Shown here: positions 1-12,000 of the stretch, in pieces
How the letters are laid out: every line of letters begins with the position of its first letter
How positions within the stretch are numbered: position 1 is the first letter of the stretch
Assembly: GCF_026151205.1 (NCBI RefSeq)
Contig: NC_087082.1
Span: 6,207,908 to 6,271,907, forward strand
Length of the DNA stretch: 64,000 nt
Reading direction: 5' to 3'
Origin: Bolinopsis microptera
Lineage: Eukaryota > Ctenophora > Tentaculata > Lobata > Bolinopsidae
Position numbers and translations under genes: made by a program
Notes under the pieces: generated by a model
Seen by the model: the letters and a program-made list of their open reading frames with translations, nothing else
Databases searched by the model: none
Told to the model about the DNA's origin: nothing

Positions 1-1250
1 AACTTTTCCAAAAGTTTCAAGTTCATTGGTTAAAATATGGCTAAGTTATGACCATTTCAAAACTCATCGGATACGTGATCCGAGCACTCAGTCAGTGATC
101 TCGTCACTTGGTTAATGGCCTGTTTGGCTCACATGCACCGCTTGATTGGTTGCATGTGGGCCGGCCTATACAGCTGACAGCACCTAAAACGCTATCACAC
201 GAATTTATGGTGGTGTCACCATTTCAGGGCTTGTTAGCCCTGCTAGTCACAGGTTCCTTACAATCAATAAAAAGGAATGAACCATCCATTGAATCATCGA
301 AAATGGTTCACTATCCTCCCTTTACTGCAGAACAACGATTGTTCGTCTACCTGAAGAAAGAAAATGGGGTGTTCTACCCTCAGATTAAACGACAATTTCA
401 GATGAAATTCAACCGACCACCCCCTTGCCGGAAAAGCTGCTTTGACATTCATCACAAGATCAAGTTTACGTTTTCTGCACACGATCGGCGAAGAGTCGGC
501 AGAAGACGAACTTCGAGGACTGTCGAAAACATCACGATGGTTGTTGGTGACGTAATGGACACACCTAAGATTGGCACCCGGAAACGAGCTCCTGCCTTAG
601 ACATCAGCAGAACAACCCTTCAGCGAATCCTAAAGCAAGACCTTTCTAACCGGGCCTACCGAATCACAAAGAAACACAAACTTTTGGACCGTGATTTCCA
701 ATCGAGGATAGATTTCGCCAACACATTCCTGTCGAAGCAGAATGTGGATCCATACTTTGATTTATCCTAAAAATTTGTGTTTTCCTTTCTAGCAAAGTCA
801 TCATCGGTATCCAATCAAAGCTTAATGAACCAGCGTTAATACACGCTAACGCCTTACTCTTGATCAGATTGGGTGACGAGATCACTAATTGAGTGCAAAT
901 ATCACTGACTGAGTGCTCGGATCACATATCCGATGGATTTTAAAATGGTCATAACTCAGCCATATTTTAACCAATGAACTTGAAACTTTTGGAAAAGTTT
1001 TCAATTATCAAGCCAAATGTGTGCAAAAAATTTTGAGTTCTTAGCTTAAAGCGTTCTCATTTTATGAAGACAATAGTGAAAAAGAGGGAGTGTCACGCCA
1101 CGCCCACTGTAATTGGGCGTGGCTTACGAAACTTTCAGGAAATCTAAGTTTGACCCATATCTATAATCTCTGAAATTTTGGTGCAATTTGGAGACGAATT
1201 ACGTGAGTTATAAAGAGGTTGCGTGTGGGTAGTCACTTATGGGCCACCCT
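1..1250 (+). mobile_element. mariner/IS630-type DNA transposon, decayed, cut by window edge
   Basis: Bases 1-107 are the inverted complement of about 873-1000 (AACTTTTCCAAAAGTTTCAA at the left, its complement near 980-1000), giving long sub-terminal inverted repeats around a transposase fragment. The right end is near 1247 at CCACCCTGTATA. The same terminus is seen at 11871/12640 and 36873, so this is one TA-targeting family. The left terminus lies outside the window. Family assignment comes from the encoded HTH protein and the terminus; the element boundaries are inferred. Confidence 0.7.
108..770 (+). pseudogene. Truncated mariner-type transposase, N-terminal HTH (DUF4817-like) half
   Basis: A 220-residue open frame. 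From about residue 66 it reads HYPPFTAEQRLFVYLKKENG, the DUF4817-type N-terminal helix-turn-helix of mariner/IS630 transposases. An arginine-rich stretch (RRVGRRRTSRTVENI) and a second HTH (SRTTLQRILKQDL) follow. This order is typical of the paired DNA-binding domain that recognises terminal repeats. The frame stops near FLSKQNVDPYF, where the DDE/DDD catalytic domain should begin, and no catalytic acid motif follows before the right inverted repeat. It is therefore a catalytically dead remnant or a DNA-binding-only derivative. The first 65 residues run through sub-terminal sequence and are probably not native; a start at the methionine before VHYPPF (about 303) is more likely. Confidence 0.7.
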
Positions 1251-3222
1251 GTATATATATAGGCGTATGTGGCGTTTATTGGTGTAAACGTCATTCAAAC
1301 AATGTATACATTCAATTAAATGAAGTGATGCAAGTGGCAGAATCAAATTTGTTTAAGTGTTGCAATTGGCAGAGCACAATACATTCCTACCAATATTTTA
1401 AATTGTGGTGTTTGAATTAGAATCAAACTTACACAGTAATACAATATAAATAGTAATTAATTTAGAGATGCTTCAATCTGCTGCAAGCATGTTAAAATCA
1501 GTCAAAACTCAAACACTGTTTATAGAGTGCCAACGGGAGAAGCTGGTAGATTTTGTGAGGCAGCATTGCTTTTAATGAAGGATCTAGTGTGTGAGAGATG
1601 GGGCTCATACATTTTAGTAATATCTACTAAATTAGAATTAGAATTAGAATTAGAATTTACTTGAGCTTCATCACCTTCAAAAGTGGAGATTACTCTTATG
1701 ATAGGAAGGTAAGAGCCAAGAGGTCGGGTGTTCATTCTGGGTGACAGGCTTTTCTGACTTGCAGGGCTGGACGTTCTGAATTGAATACTTTGTTGAAGAT
1801 GTTGGTGACCATGTGCTTAGGATAAAATTCTTCAGACCAATCTCTAGTCTCTACAACAAGAACTCGTGGCATTATATAGGGGGGGGGGGGGGGGGGGGGT
1901 TCATGAGTATGTTTGAGAGTCTCAACGAAAATGGCCAAATTCTCATTGTCATTCTCATTCGAAAATAATTTTTGAGTGGACAATTTTTGAGAAAATGAGA
2001 AATCCATGCTAAATTTTTCAGATTCAAAAATAATTTTTGAGATATTTTTGAGTATTCCCGGCGAAAATGTTAAAATTCTCAGATTCAAAAATTCTCAAAA
2101 ATACTTTTGACCCCCCTATTATATAGGGCTTCAATAACAGCTACAGTTTCTGTAATCTAATCTAGCCATTTCATACCTTTAGCCTCCTCTTTGCACAGAT
2201 TATTAAGAGATTTTTTATTCTTCTTACGGGTATCTTTATTTTTGGCTAAAAGCTGTTGGTCAAGCTCAGAGGCCGTCAGGTCTACGATCTTATTGACTGG
2301 CTGATCCTCCGTTGGGATTTGTCTCTCGTAGTATTTCATAGAGTGCTTAGATGGGAGTGGGCACTGTTGGGGCTGGGTAGAATCAAGCTGGGATAGATCC
2401 TCTAATGATGAATTATGCGTGTTGATGCTGTTGGTGCTGGAATTTGAGAATATTGTTGATATTAAGGCACATGTTGAGACTTGCTTCTTGGATGTTGACC
2501 TTAGGGGTTGGAACAAATCCTAATCCTTTGCTAAGAACAGCAATGGCTCCTAGTGCCCAATAATTCTTTTTTGGTGCGACTTACTATTACCACTCATTCG
2601 AGGAATATGTTAAATCAAAAAATATTTGATGTTCATTTTTTTTAATGAAAGTTCATTTTTGCATTTATTTGATTGATTAAATGATTGGATCTAGCCAATA
2701 TGTATTGAATTTATTTTTGGCTGTTTAAATTACATTGCTCTGAAAAAAAAAGAGAGTTCTAGCTTCTCAGATGACCGAGATGTGAAACATAACAGATGTT
2801 TGCAAACCCAAGTTCAACTCTAATAAATAAAACAGCAATAGATAACTGAAGTTGTATCGGCTCCCTTCATGTTGCAGGATGAAGTACATTCTGGTGGTTT
2901 TGTCTACAGCTCCAAGTACTCTCCTTTCAGTATACGGTTGAATTTCCATTTGCCAGATCTAACTCTGTATGATAACACAAGGTCCTGCAGGAAGAAAGTA
3001 TTTTGCCAGGAGCAGTGCAGTTGTTCCTTAACTCAGTTAAACAAAAATATCAATTTTATGCCAATTCTATCCATTAGTGAATTACTGATACATTTCAGCA
3101 TGTACTCATGTACTCATTGAGAAGTAATGTAATTATCAAACATAATATTATTATTGTCATCTCATTTAAAGTACACAATAATTCTAATAAATAATCCCTC
3201 CTCCTTCTTTTTTAGAGTAGCC
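1251..3222. other. Intergenic region upstream of ZC3H15; poly-G tract; no supported gene
   Basis: Contains a roughly 21-base poly-G run (1879-1899). Minus-strand open frames at 1520-2516 are serine/asparagine- or lysine-rich, of about 120 codons or fewer, and match no family I recognise. A TTTTAG acceptor at 3211-3215 lies directly before the ZC3H15 start codon, so an upstream non-coding exon probably sits somewhere here. Confidence 0.4.
2540..2800. mobile_element. Degenerate copy of the interior of the 11871-12640 element
   Basis: This stretch (GTGCCCAATAATTC through CTTCTCAGATGACCGAGATG) aligns colinearly with about 11925-12175 of the mariner-type MITE in PDCL3 intron 4, with many substitutions. 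The terminal repeats are not recognisable here. It is an old copy of the same non-autonomous family. Confidence 0.6.
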
Positions 3223-6200
3223 ATGCCGCCAAAAAAGCAAGCCGCCGGTAAAAATGACCAGAAAAAGAAGGAAAAAGTCGCTGATGACAAGACTTTTGGA
3301 ATGAAAAACAAAAAGGGAAAGAAGCAGCAACAACAAATTCAACAAATTAAAAGTCAGGTCATGGGTAATCAGAAGGACAAAAATAAGCAGTTGGAAGAAA
3401 AAAGAAAGCTCCAAGACCAAAAGAAGGCCCAAAAAGGTATGCCTAGTGTCAAAGTTTCATCACATTGTAATTAGATAATTATCATTATTGATGTTCTACT
3501 TTTTCTTTAAATTTCTCAATCCTTACTGTTTTTTTTGCTACTAATTTTAAATTAGTTGAACCTTCTGGCTTCTGTTAACCTTTCCAACGCAACGGGCAGT
3601 AGTTGAACTCATTTAGCAAACTTAGAAATGACCCTCTAAAACCCTGAGTAGATAATACCATCCTCTCCATTGTCCACCTCTATTGCCAGTACACAGGCTA
3701 GCGAGTAGGCTAGTACTGAACTTCTAAACACCCTGACTTACAATCATAATACTACCACAACTATCAAATCCAACTGCATCAAAGGGATTAAATCATTACA
3801 TTTCACCATTCTTCATTGACCAGCATTCCTCTAATATAGTAAGAGATAGCTTACCATTGAAAACAAATGTGCTCCTTTTTATTTATGTTCATTTAAAATT
3901 TTATCAATAAAGCAATAGTTAATTAAGATATTTTTTGTAGTATTATATGCATGTAATATGGGGTGTTGAAATTCTGAAAATTTTAATAAATAAATTAGAT
4001 TTCAATTTTAAATTTAATGCTTGAAATTAATACCTAACTCCTTAAGGGGGCCGGGGGGGGGGGGGGGGGGTCTTCATCAAAATTATCTCGAAATCGACTT
4101 TATAGTTGTTTCTGATAGAGGGGAGTGATATCTATCAGCTGCTTTTGGTCCCATGGAAAAATATTGTTCCTAGCCGAAATTATCGCTGGTCAAAGGTCAG
4201 CGCTTATGTGTAATTGTATTGCGCGAGCGATTTTCAATCGCGCGTTCTGAAAATCGAGTCTAAAAATCTATCTTCTCCTACATTTTTTGAGCAATCACCC
4301 TCAAACTTTCAGGATATGTTCTTAGGATCAGTAAGAAGCTCTAAAAATTAAGGTCCAAGAATTTCAAAATCGAATTAAAAATCTTTAAAGGCCTATCTCA
4401 AAATTCTGGCTCTAGAGTTCTCTTCTTACTGATCCTAAGAACATATCCTGAAAGTTTGAGGGTGATTGCTCAAAAAATGTAGGAGAAGATAGATTTTTAG
4501 ACTCGATTTTCAGAACGCGCGATTGAAAATCGCTCGCGCAATACAATTACACATAAGCGCTGACCTTTGACCAGCAATAATTTCGGCTAGGAACAATATT
4601 TTTCCATGGGACCAAAAGCAGCTGAAAGATATCACTCCCCTCTATCAGAAACAAATATAAAGTCGATTTAAAGAGAATTTTGATGAAGACCCCCCCCCCC
4701 CCCCGGCCCCCTTAATAATAACTTAATAAAACGTAACTTCTTCATAATACATAACTCCTCAGATGAACTGAACCTGTTGTTTAGACCACTACAAACAGTC
4801 AGTGCTGGCGGAGACCCAAAGTCAGTTCTGTGTGCTTTCTTTGTACAAGGAACCTGTCAGAAAGGTTCAAAATGTAAGTTCTCTCACGATCTCTCCCTGG
4901 CTGGCAAAAGTGAAAAGAGGAGTCTGTACGCAGACAAGAGAGATGGCAAAGAGGAGGAAAAGGAGGGCGGCATGGACCAGTGGGACCAGAGCAAGTTGGA
5001 AGAAGTTATTGCAGAGAAACATGGCGCTAAAAACAACCGTCAGACCAGTTCCCAGATCTGTAAGCATTTCCTCAAAGCTGTGGAGAAGAGTGTTTATGGG
5101 TGGTTTTGGGAGTGTCCTAACGGAGGAAAGTGTTTGTACCGACATGCTTTACCACCGGGCTTTATACTGAAGAAGGACATGGTTAAAGAAGATACGAAGA
5201 ACGAATTAACCCTTGAAGAACTTATTGATATTGAGCGGAAGAAACTTGGCCCTAATACTACGAAGGTTACTTTGGAAACGTTTACTGCTTGGAAAGCTAA
5301 GAAGATCAAAGAGAAAAAAGACAAGCTTATCGCCACTACAAAGAAGAAGAAGGGAGATTTCAAACAAGGTTTGAACATTTTACTAAGCATGTTCTTGATC
5401 GGTGCTCTGAAATATCCAGAATAACATAAATGTTGAAACTACTAAATATTCTCTTTTTTGTGTAAATTATATTAACATTAACCTCTCTCCTAGGACGTCT
5501 GCTTGGTTTCAGTGGTCGTGAAATGTTTGCTTACAAACCAGAGTTAGCTGATGCTGATGACGACGAAGCAGAGGATGTGATTGAGAGGGAGGTGGAGGAG
5601 GAGGAGGAGGATGTGGTGGTTCATGATGTGCAGGAGACTGTCATAGACCTGGGTGATATGGAGGTTAGTGTGGTACTTAGTTCTTAGTTAGTGATGTGTA
5701 GTACTTAGTTAGGCATCATGTAGCCGGTGGGCCCGACATGATACGACATATCTTGACACGTCGGGGTTTGTCGGGATTTGTCAGGGTTTGTCGGGGTTTG
5801 TCGGGGTTTCCGGTTTGTCGAGCCTGGAGGCTTTTTTTTTTTTTTTTTTTTTTTTTTTTGAGTCTCCCAACAAAAAGCCGAGACGGAGTCATCAATCTTT
5901 ACGTGGAAAAACACTATACAAGAAGGCCTCATGTAGCCGGTGGGCCCGAGGCAAAACCCCTCGACAAACCCCGTTTGTCGGGGTTTGTCGGGATATGTCG
6001 GGGTTTGTCGGGGTTTGTCGAGCCTGGAGGCTACATGATGCCTTTAGTTCTTAGTTAATATTTAGTGATGTGTAGTACTTAGTTCTTAATTAGTGATGTG
6101 GAGGTTAGTTCTAAGTTAGTGATGTGGAGGTTAGTTCTTAGTTAATGATGTGTAACTTACTTAGTTCTTAGTTAGTGATCTGTAGTACTTACTTCTTACT

Positions 6201-6563
6201 TCTTAGGTAGTGATGTGTAGTACTTAGTGTTAATCTGTCGTGTAATCTTATGGAGGGGGAGGTATTGCAGAGGATTTAATAATGTAGATCGTGTAGACTG
6301 TAGAGGCAATCTCACAGTACAGGCCCATCTTTAAATTTGTATGCAGTAGAACAAATACTTGTAAAATAACTTCTAATACTAATAATTAGTTTATTTAAAA
6401 ACATATTTATCAGGATGACGAAGAAGAAGAAGAAGGAAAACCTGGTCCCTCACTACAGAACCACCAAGACAATAATAACATGCAGATAAACGAAGATCTA
6501 TTCGTTGAAGAGGGATTAGAAGATTTAGATATTGATGACTCTGATTCTGATTCAGACGACTGA
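3223..6563 (+). CDS. ZC3H15: Zinc finger CCCH domain-containing protein 15 (DRG family regulatory protein 1)
   Basis: Four coding exons: 3223-3436, 4763-5368, 5494-5663 and 6414-6563; all splice sites are GT-AG with consistent phases (379 aa; human about 426). The family binds and stabilises the translational GTPase DRG1 in the cytoplasm and associates with ribosomes. The start MPPKKQAAGK and the lysine-rich KTFGMKNKKGKKQQ are hallmarks of the family. Two CCCH fingers follow: residues 95-113 (C-x7-C-x5-C-x3-H) and about 171-199 (ICKHF...WFWECPNGGKCLYRH, then ALPPGFILKKD). The DRG-binding DFRP segment follows (TLETFTAWKAKKIKEKKDKL, then KGDFKQGRLLGFSGREMF). The C-terminus is very acidic (EEEEEDVV; DLDIDDSDSDSDD). 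Intron 1 holds a 670-bp foldback; intron 3 holds a G-rich minisatellite element. An AATAAA lies at 6754-6759. The acceptor just before the ATG suggests a 5'-UTR intron. Confidence 0.95.
4042..4714. mobile_element. Foldback (long hairpin) element in ZC3H15 intron 1
   Basis: Two near-perfect inverted arms of about 300 bp (4042-4350 and 4412-4714) flank a loop of about 60 bp. The outer ends are TTAAGGGGGCCGGGGG and its complement, each with a G or C run of 14-20. There is no coding capacity. The near-identity of the arms argues for a recent insertion or strong arm correction. Transcribed with the intron, it would form a 300-bp hairpin. Confidence 0.85.
5711..6043. mobile_element. MITE-like element with TCGGGGTTTG minisatellite and poly-T, ZC3H15 intron 3
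   Basis: It is bounded by GGCATCATGTAGCCGG (5712) and the inverted CTACATGATGCC (about 6030-6042). Inside are several copies of a 10-bp unit TTTGTCGGGG on either side of a poly-T of about 28 bases (5831-5858), and an internal second copy of the left end at 5926. No open frame belongs to it. Confidence 0.7.
6044..6240. repeat. Degenerate TTAGTTCTTAGTTAGTGATG tandem repeat
   Basis: About six imperfect copies of a 20-35 bp unit containing TTAGTTCTTAGTTA and GTGATGTG. It continues the sequence that lies just before the adjacent MITE (5664-5710), so the element inserted into this repeat. Confidence 0.6.
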
Positions 6564-7441
6564 GCTTAGCTCAGCTTAAAATTTCTTAGAAATTTTCCAA
6601 ATTGATTGCTCCTGTCACATCTAACTCAGGGGATATGTTAGTTGAAAAGTTTGCGCTCTGTCTCTAAAGTAGTTTCTCTATCATTTAACATCTTTTACTC
6701 CTATGATAGTATAAGAGTTCTGATATTTAGACATCATGCATTTTGTTTTAGAGAATAAAATGGTGGGAATGGTGCATTTATCTTAATATATTGTGGCAAT
6801 ATGTTGTCTTCTTAAAGTAATGATGATACAATTGGATCATTTTGTGGTAATCATATTGATAAAACATTATCAAATTATCAATAACCTGTCGTCCAAAATT
6901 TTGGTAAATAATCAATTAACTGTTTCTGTAGTCTTACCATATTTTGTTAATTAGGGCTCTTGCTGCGTGTCACAAGTGCATTCTTGAACTTGAGCTGTTC
7001 TTTTTAAAGCACATTTAAGCTTTTGCTGCGCAGCAACTACTCGTATTAACAAGATTTGGTTACTATACACAGTACAGTTCTTTAAAATATAGACTTGTAG
7101 TCTAATTAGCTAATTGAGATCCATTTTTATTTAATTTATTCGCTTAGTACAGGTGTTACGTTTTGTAAGGTAAATGAAAATTGGGGTGTATTACTTCAGT
7201 AGAGATTTGGAAATTTCTTAGCATTTTTAGGTTTTTAACGTTTGCCAGATAAATTCATTTGGTCTGGTGTTTCACTCTCTAATAATGATTTCGTTCTTAA
7301 TTTCTGTTCACCACGATTCTCCCAGCTAAATTATAAAATATTAACTTCCCATCTACTCTATCTTTCATATAAAATGTAAGATCCCTGTAACTGTGTTTCT
7401 ATATAATATAACATACCGGCCTTATATTGTGTAGGTTTACA

Positions 7442-8457
7442 ATGCCCAAAGTAAGGAGAAGCAGGAAGCCGCCCCCAGAAGGCTGGGAGCTTATAGAGCC
7501 CACTATTGAGGAACTAGACGCTAAAATGAGGGAACACGAAACTGAGCCACACGAGGGAAAGAGAAAGGTACGTAATGGTTACTAATGGTTACTAATGGTT
7601 ACTCAGGGTTACTCATGGTTACTAATAGTTACTCATGGTTATTACTGGTTACTCCCCTTACTAATGGTTAGTAATGGTTACTCATGGTTACTCATGGTTA
7701 ATCATGGTTAGTGGTTACTAATGGTTACTCATGGTTACTCATGGTTACTAATGGTTACTCATGGTTACTCATGGTTATTAATGGTTACTCATGGTTACTC
7801 ATGGTTACTCATGGTTACTGGTTACTCATGTTTACTCATGGTTACTCATGGTTAGTGGTTACTAATGGTTACTCATGGTTACTCATGGTTACTCATGGTT
7901 ACTCATGGTTACTCATGCTTCATTCCAGCTTTACAAGGCTTTTCACTCTTCACAACAGCTAGAAAATGTGACAATTTATCAAATTGTAACCTGATTAAGT
8001 TGATAGCAATGATTTCACAAATTTATCTAAAATGTTATTCAGGTTGAAGCTCTGTGGCCGATCTTTAAGATTCACCACCAAAAGTCACGGTACTTGTATG
8101 ATTTGTACTACAAGAGGAAAGCTATCAGCAAGGAACTGTATGACTATTGTATCAAGGAAAAGATAGCTGATGCTAATCTGATCGCCAAATGGAAAAAGGA
8201 TGGTTATGAGAGGTTATGTTGCTTGCGTTGTATCCAGGTAATGTGTAATTTAGAATTGTCTCAGTGAATACTTTGTTACTATGCGCTCCGTGTTGCTTGC
8301 TATTCCATTTATTTGACAGATTTGCTAATTTGACTTATTTCAGGTCAGAGACACCAACTTCGGTACTAACTGTATATGTAGAGTTCCTCGGTCAAAATTA
8401 GACCAGATAAAGATTGTGGAGTGTGTACATTGTGGTTGCAGAGGGTGCTCTGGATAA
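7442..8457 (+). CDS. BUD31: BUD31 (G10) spliceosome protein
   Basis: Three exons, 7442-7567, 8043-8237 and 8344-8457, all phase 0 with GT-AG sites, give 144 aa, exactly the length of the human protein. BUD31 is a nuclear component of the NineTeen-related part of the activated spliceosome. The sequence is nearly invariant: [20 protein letters not shown] (basic N-terminus), then [20 protein letters not shown], then [15 protein letters not shown], and the C-terminal zinc-binding cysteine cluster ([24 protein letters not shown]). It lies 0.9 kb downstream of ZC3H15 on the same strand and 0.6 kb upstream of PDCL3. Intron 1 is almost entirely a minisatellite that starts at the donor. TGTAG just before the ATG may end a 5'-UTR intron. 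Confidence 0.97.
7568..7918. repeat. TTACTCATGG minisatellite in BUD31 intron 1
   Basis: About 33 copies of a 10-11 bp unit (GGTTACTCAT / GGTTACTAAT variants). The array starts 7-8 bases after the splice donor (GTACGTAATGGTTACTAATGG). The same unit in reverse complement appears at 12712-12745, directly before the PDCL3 exon-5 acceptor. Confidence 0.9.
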
Positions 8458-9055
8458 ACACTTGTCAATATCTTGTCAGATCAGCTTTCTAAAACTAGTC
8501 TTACGGCTCGGACAACAGATCACGTCCGGGCGGACACATTTTATATTTTATTTGTAGTAAGGCGCAAGAACATTTCTTCAATTCAAGTTCAATCGAATAT
8601 CATGTTTAATGCGCGTCTTTAAGTACGTGCGCGCGGCCACCTCTCGTGAGTTTTTATTTTATTTGTAATTATCGATTACAAGGGTTTATGTATAGTACAC
8701 ATGGTATAGTTTCGTGTTTCCTGAACCTGTTGACAACTTTTAACATCAAATCGTTGACCAGTTCCACAAATGTATTTTACGGTGTTGTATAATGCGTTGA
8801 AGTTTTCCCCGTTGAGCAACAAACTGCAAAGTTAATTCTAATAATGAATTTCTGTTGCTATATTTTACCACATAGTTGTGATGTCTTTCATTGCTTTACA
8901 TCTTCTTTTATTCCGTGTGTTGTAACTACCTGACGAAGTGTTTTATCTCTTTATTCGTTCTGACCTTTAAACACTCGATTTTTGTACTGTAGCATTACGA
9001 CAACCTTTAAACATATTGAATATTGACCGAAATTTGTCAGTTTATAGGATTTGCT
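8458..9055. other. BUD31-PDCL3 intergenic region
   Basis: Holds the BUD31 3' end and the PDCL3 promoter/5'-UTR. No repeat, RNA gene or clear core-promoter motif was recognised. Confidence 0.5.
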
Positions 9056-12000
9056 ATGCAGAACCCCAACGAAGATACGGAATGGAACGACGTTCTACGA
9101 AAGAAGGGAATCATCCCAGAAAAGGTAAAATCGGGACTAGGGCGAAATGTGACATTTTGTGTTCACACACACTACGTAATCACTTTTTGGCGAATCCCCC
9201 CCCCCCCTCCGTTATCAGTTTTACACATAGCTATTGTGATAAAATTACACTAGGAGTAATTATTTGAAAACCACCGCCCTCCCCCCTCAGTGATTACGTA
9301 ATATGTGAACGACCCCTATTTTTAAAGGTGTTGCTCTTTTCAACTCAGCTGTAGCTTTTAAAGTTCTATACTATACTCGCTCTTCAGGAAAAGGAATTGG
9401 AAGTTACTGAAGAGCAAATACAATCGATGGTGGAAGATGCAGTACGGAAACAAATGGGAGGTGAGTTCCGGGTTTTTAGATCTGATTTTCTTTTTGATAG
9501 GCGTAAGAAATAAAAGAATTCTGAATTCTTTGGTCGAACAATTTTCGAACAAATTTCGCTAAACTAACTAAATTACCAAATTTTCAGGTAAATTGATGGA
9601 GGAGATGGACTTGGACGAGCTGGACGAATTGGAGGATGAAGAAGACGAGAGAGTGTTCGCTGAAATCAGGTAGTAATTTCTACTGCTGCTCTCTGATATT
9701 GTGTTATATTTAAGTAAGACGAGAGAGTGTTCGCTGAAATCAGGTAGCAATTTCTACTGCTGCTCTCTGATATTGTGTTATATTTAAGTAAGATGAGAGA
9801 GTGTTCGCTGAAATCAGGTAGCAATTTCTACTGCTGCTCTCTGATATTGTGTTATATTTAAGTAAGACGAGAGAGTGTTCGCTGAAATCAGGTAGCAATT
9901 TCTACTGCTGCTCTCTGATATTGTGTTATATTTAAGTAAGACGAGAGAGTGTTCGCTGAAATCAGGTAGCAATTTCTACTGCTGCTCTCTGATATTGTGT
10001 TATATTTAAGTAAGACGAGAGAGTGTTCGCTGAAATCAGGTAGCAATTTCTACTGCTGCTCTCTGATATTGTGTTATATTTAAGTAAGACGAGAGAGTGT
10101 TCGCTGAAATCAGGTAGCAATTTCTACTGCTGCTCTCTGATATTGTGTTATATTTAAGTAAGACGAGAGAGTGTTCGCTGAAATCAGGTAGCAATTTCTA
10201 CTGCTGCTCTCTGATATTGTGTTATATTTAAGTAAGACGAGAGAGTGTTCGCTGAAATCAGGTAGTAATTTCTACTGCTGCTCTCTGATATTGTGTTATA
10301 TTTAAGTAAGACGAGAGAGTGTTCGCTGAAATCAGGTAGTAATTTCTACTGCTGCTCTCTGATATTGTGTTATATTTAAGTAAGACGAGAGAGTGTTCGC
10401 TGAAATCAGGTAGCAATTTCTACTGCTGCTCTCTGATATTGTGTTATATTTAAGTAAGACGAGAGAGTGTTCGCTGAAATCAGGTAGCAATTTCTACTGC
10501 TGCTCTCTGATATTGTGTTATATTTAAGTAAGACGAGAGAGTGTTCGCTGAAATCAGGTAGCAATTTCTACTGCTGCTCTCTGATATTGTGTTATATTTA
10601 AGTAAGATGAGAGAGTGTTCGCTGAAATCAGGTAGTAATTTCTACTGCTGCTCTCTGATATTGTGTTATATTTAAGTAAGATGAGAGAGTGTTCGCTGAA
10701 ATCAGGTAGCAATTTCTACTGCTGCTCTCTGATATTGTGTTATATTTAAGTAAGATGAGAGAGTGTTCGCTGAAATCAGGTAGTAATTTCTACTGCTGCT
10801 CTCTGATATTGTGTTATATTTAAGTAAGATGAGAGAGTGTTCGCTGAAATCAGGTAGTAATTTCTACTGCTGCTCTCTGATATTGTGTTATATTTAAGTA
10901 AGATGAGAGAGTGTTCGCTGAAATCAGGTAGTAATTTCTACTGCTGCTCTCTGATATTGTGTTATATTTAAGTAAGACGAGAGAGTGTTCGCTGAAATCA
11001 GGTAGCAATTTCTACTGCTGCTCTCTGATATTGTGTTATATTTAAGTAAGACGAGAGAGTGTTCGCTGAAATCAGGTAGCAATTTCTACTGCTGCTCTCT
11101 GATATTGTGTTATATTTAAGTAAGACGAGAGAGTGTTCGCTGAAATCAGGTAGCAATTTCTACTGCTGCTCTCTGATATTGTGTTATATTTAAGTAAGAT
11201 GAGAGAGTGTTCGCTGAAATCAGGTAGCAATTTCTACTGCTGCTCTCTGATATTGTGTTATATTTAAGTAAGATGAGAGAGTGTTCGCTGAAATCAGGTA
11301 GCAATTTCTACTGCTGCTCTCTGATATTGTGTTATATTTAAGTAAGATGAGAGAGTGTTCGCTGAAATCAGGTAGCAATTTCTACTGCTGCTCTCTGATA
11401 TTGTGTTATATTTAAGTAAGATGAGAGAGTGTTCGCTGAAATCAGGTAGTAATTTCTACTGCTGCTCTCTGATATTGTGTTATATTTAAGTAAGACGAGA
11501 GAGTGTTCGCTGAAATCAAGTAGAGATTTTCGCTGCTCCTGATATTTTATATAAGATGAGAGAGTGTTCGCTGATTGAATGTTTTGCTATATGAAAATAT
11601 GCCGATTTCGATCTCACTAATGTTTGGGTAAACTCCTCAGAGCAAAGCGAATTGCGGAGATGAGAGCAACAGCGTCACTTGCAAAATACGGAACAGTAAT
11701 GGAGATAACGGCCCCTCAGTACATTCAAGAGGTGAACAAGGCAGGGGACGGTGTGAACGTTGTTCTTCATCTTTACAAACAAGGGTAAGGAATTCTCTTA
11801 CTATTTTCGTACCTGTTTTGTATCTTAATTGTAAATATTTGACGAAAATAAAAAACGAACCGCTAATTACTACAGGGTGGGCCAAAAGTCAGTGTGCAAA
11901 CGTTGGCCTTAATAGCTCAGTCACTGAGTGCCCAATTGAAATACTTCCTTCTGGTATGACTTAGTACCACCACTGGTTCGAGGAATTTGTCAACTCGAAA

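Noticed and set aside
1520-2516. A minus-strand gene from three nearby frames
   Set aside because: Interrupted by a poly-G tract, not joinable with good splice sites, low-complexity, no recognisable family.
9644-11575. CRISPR array
   Set aside because: There are no unique spacers between repeats; whole units are identical, and the context is a eukaryotic intron.
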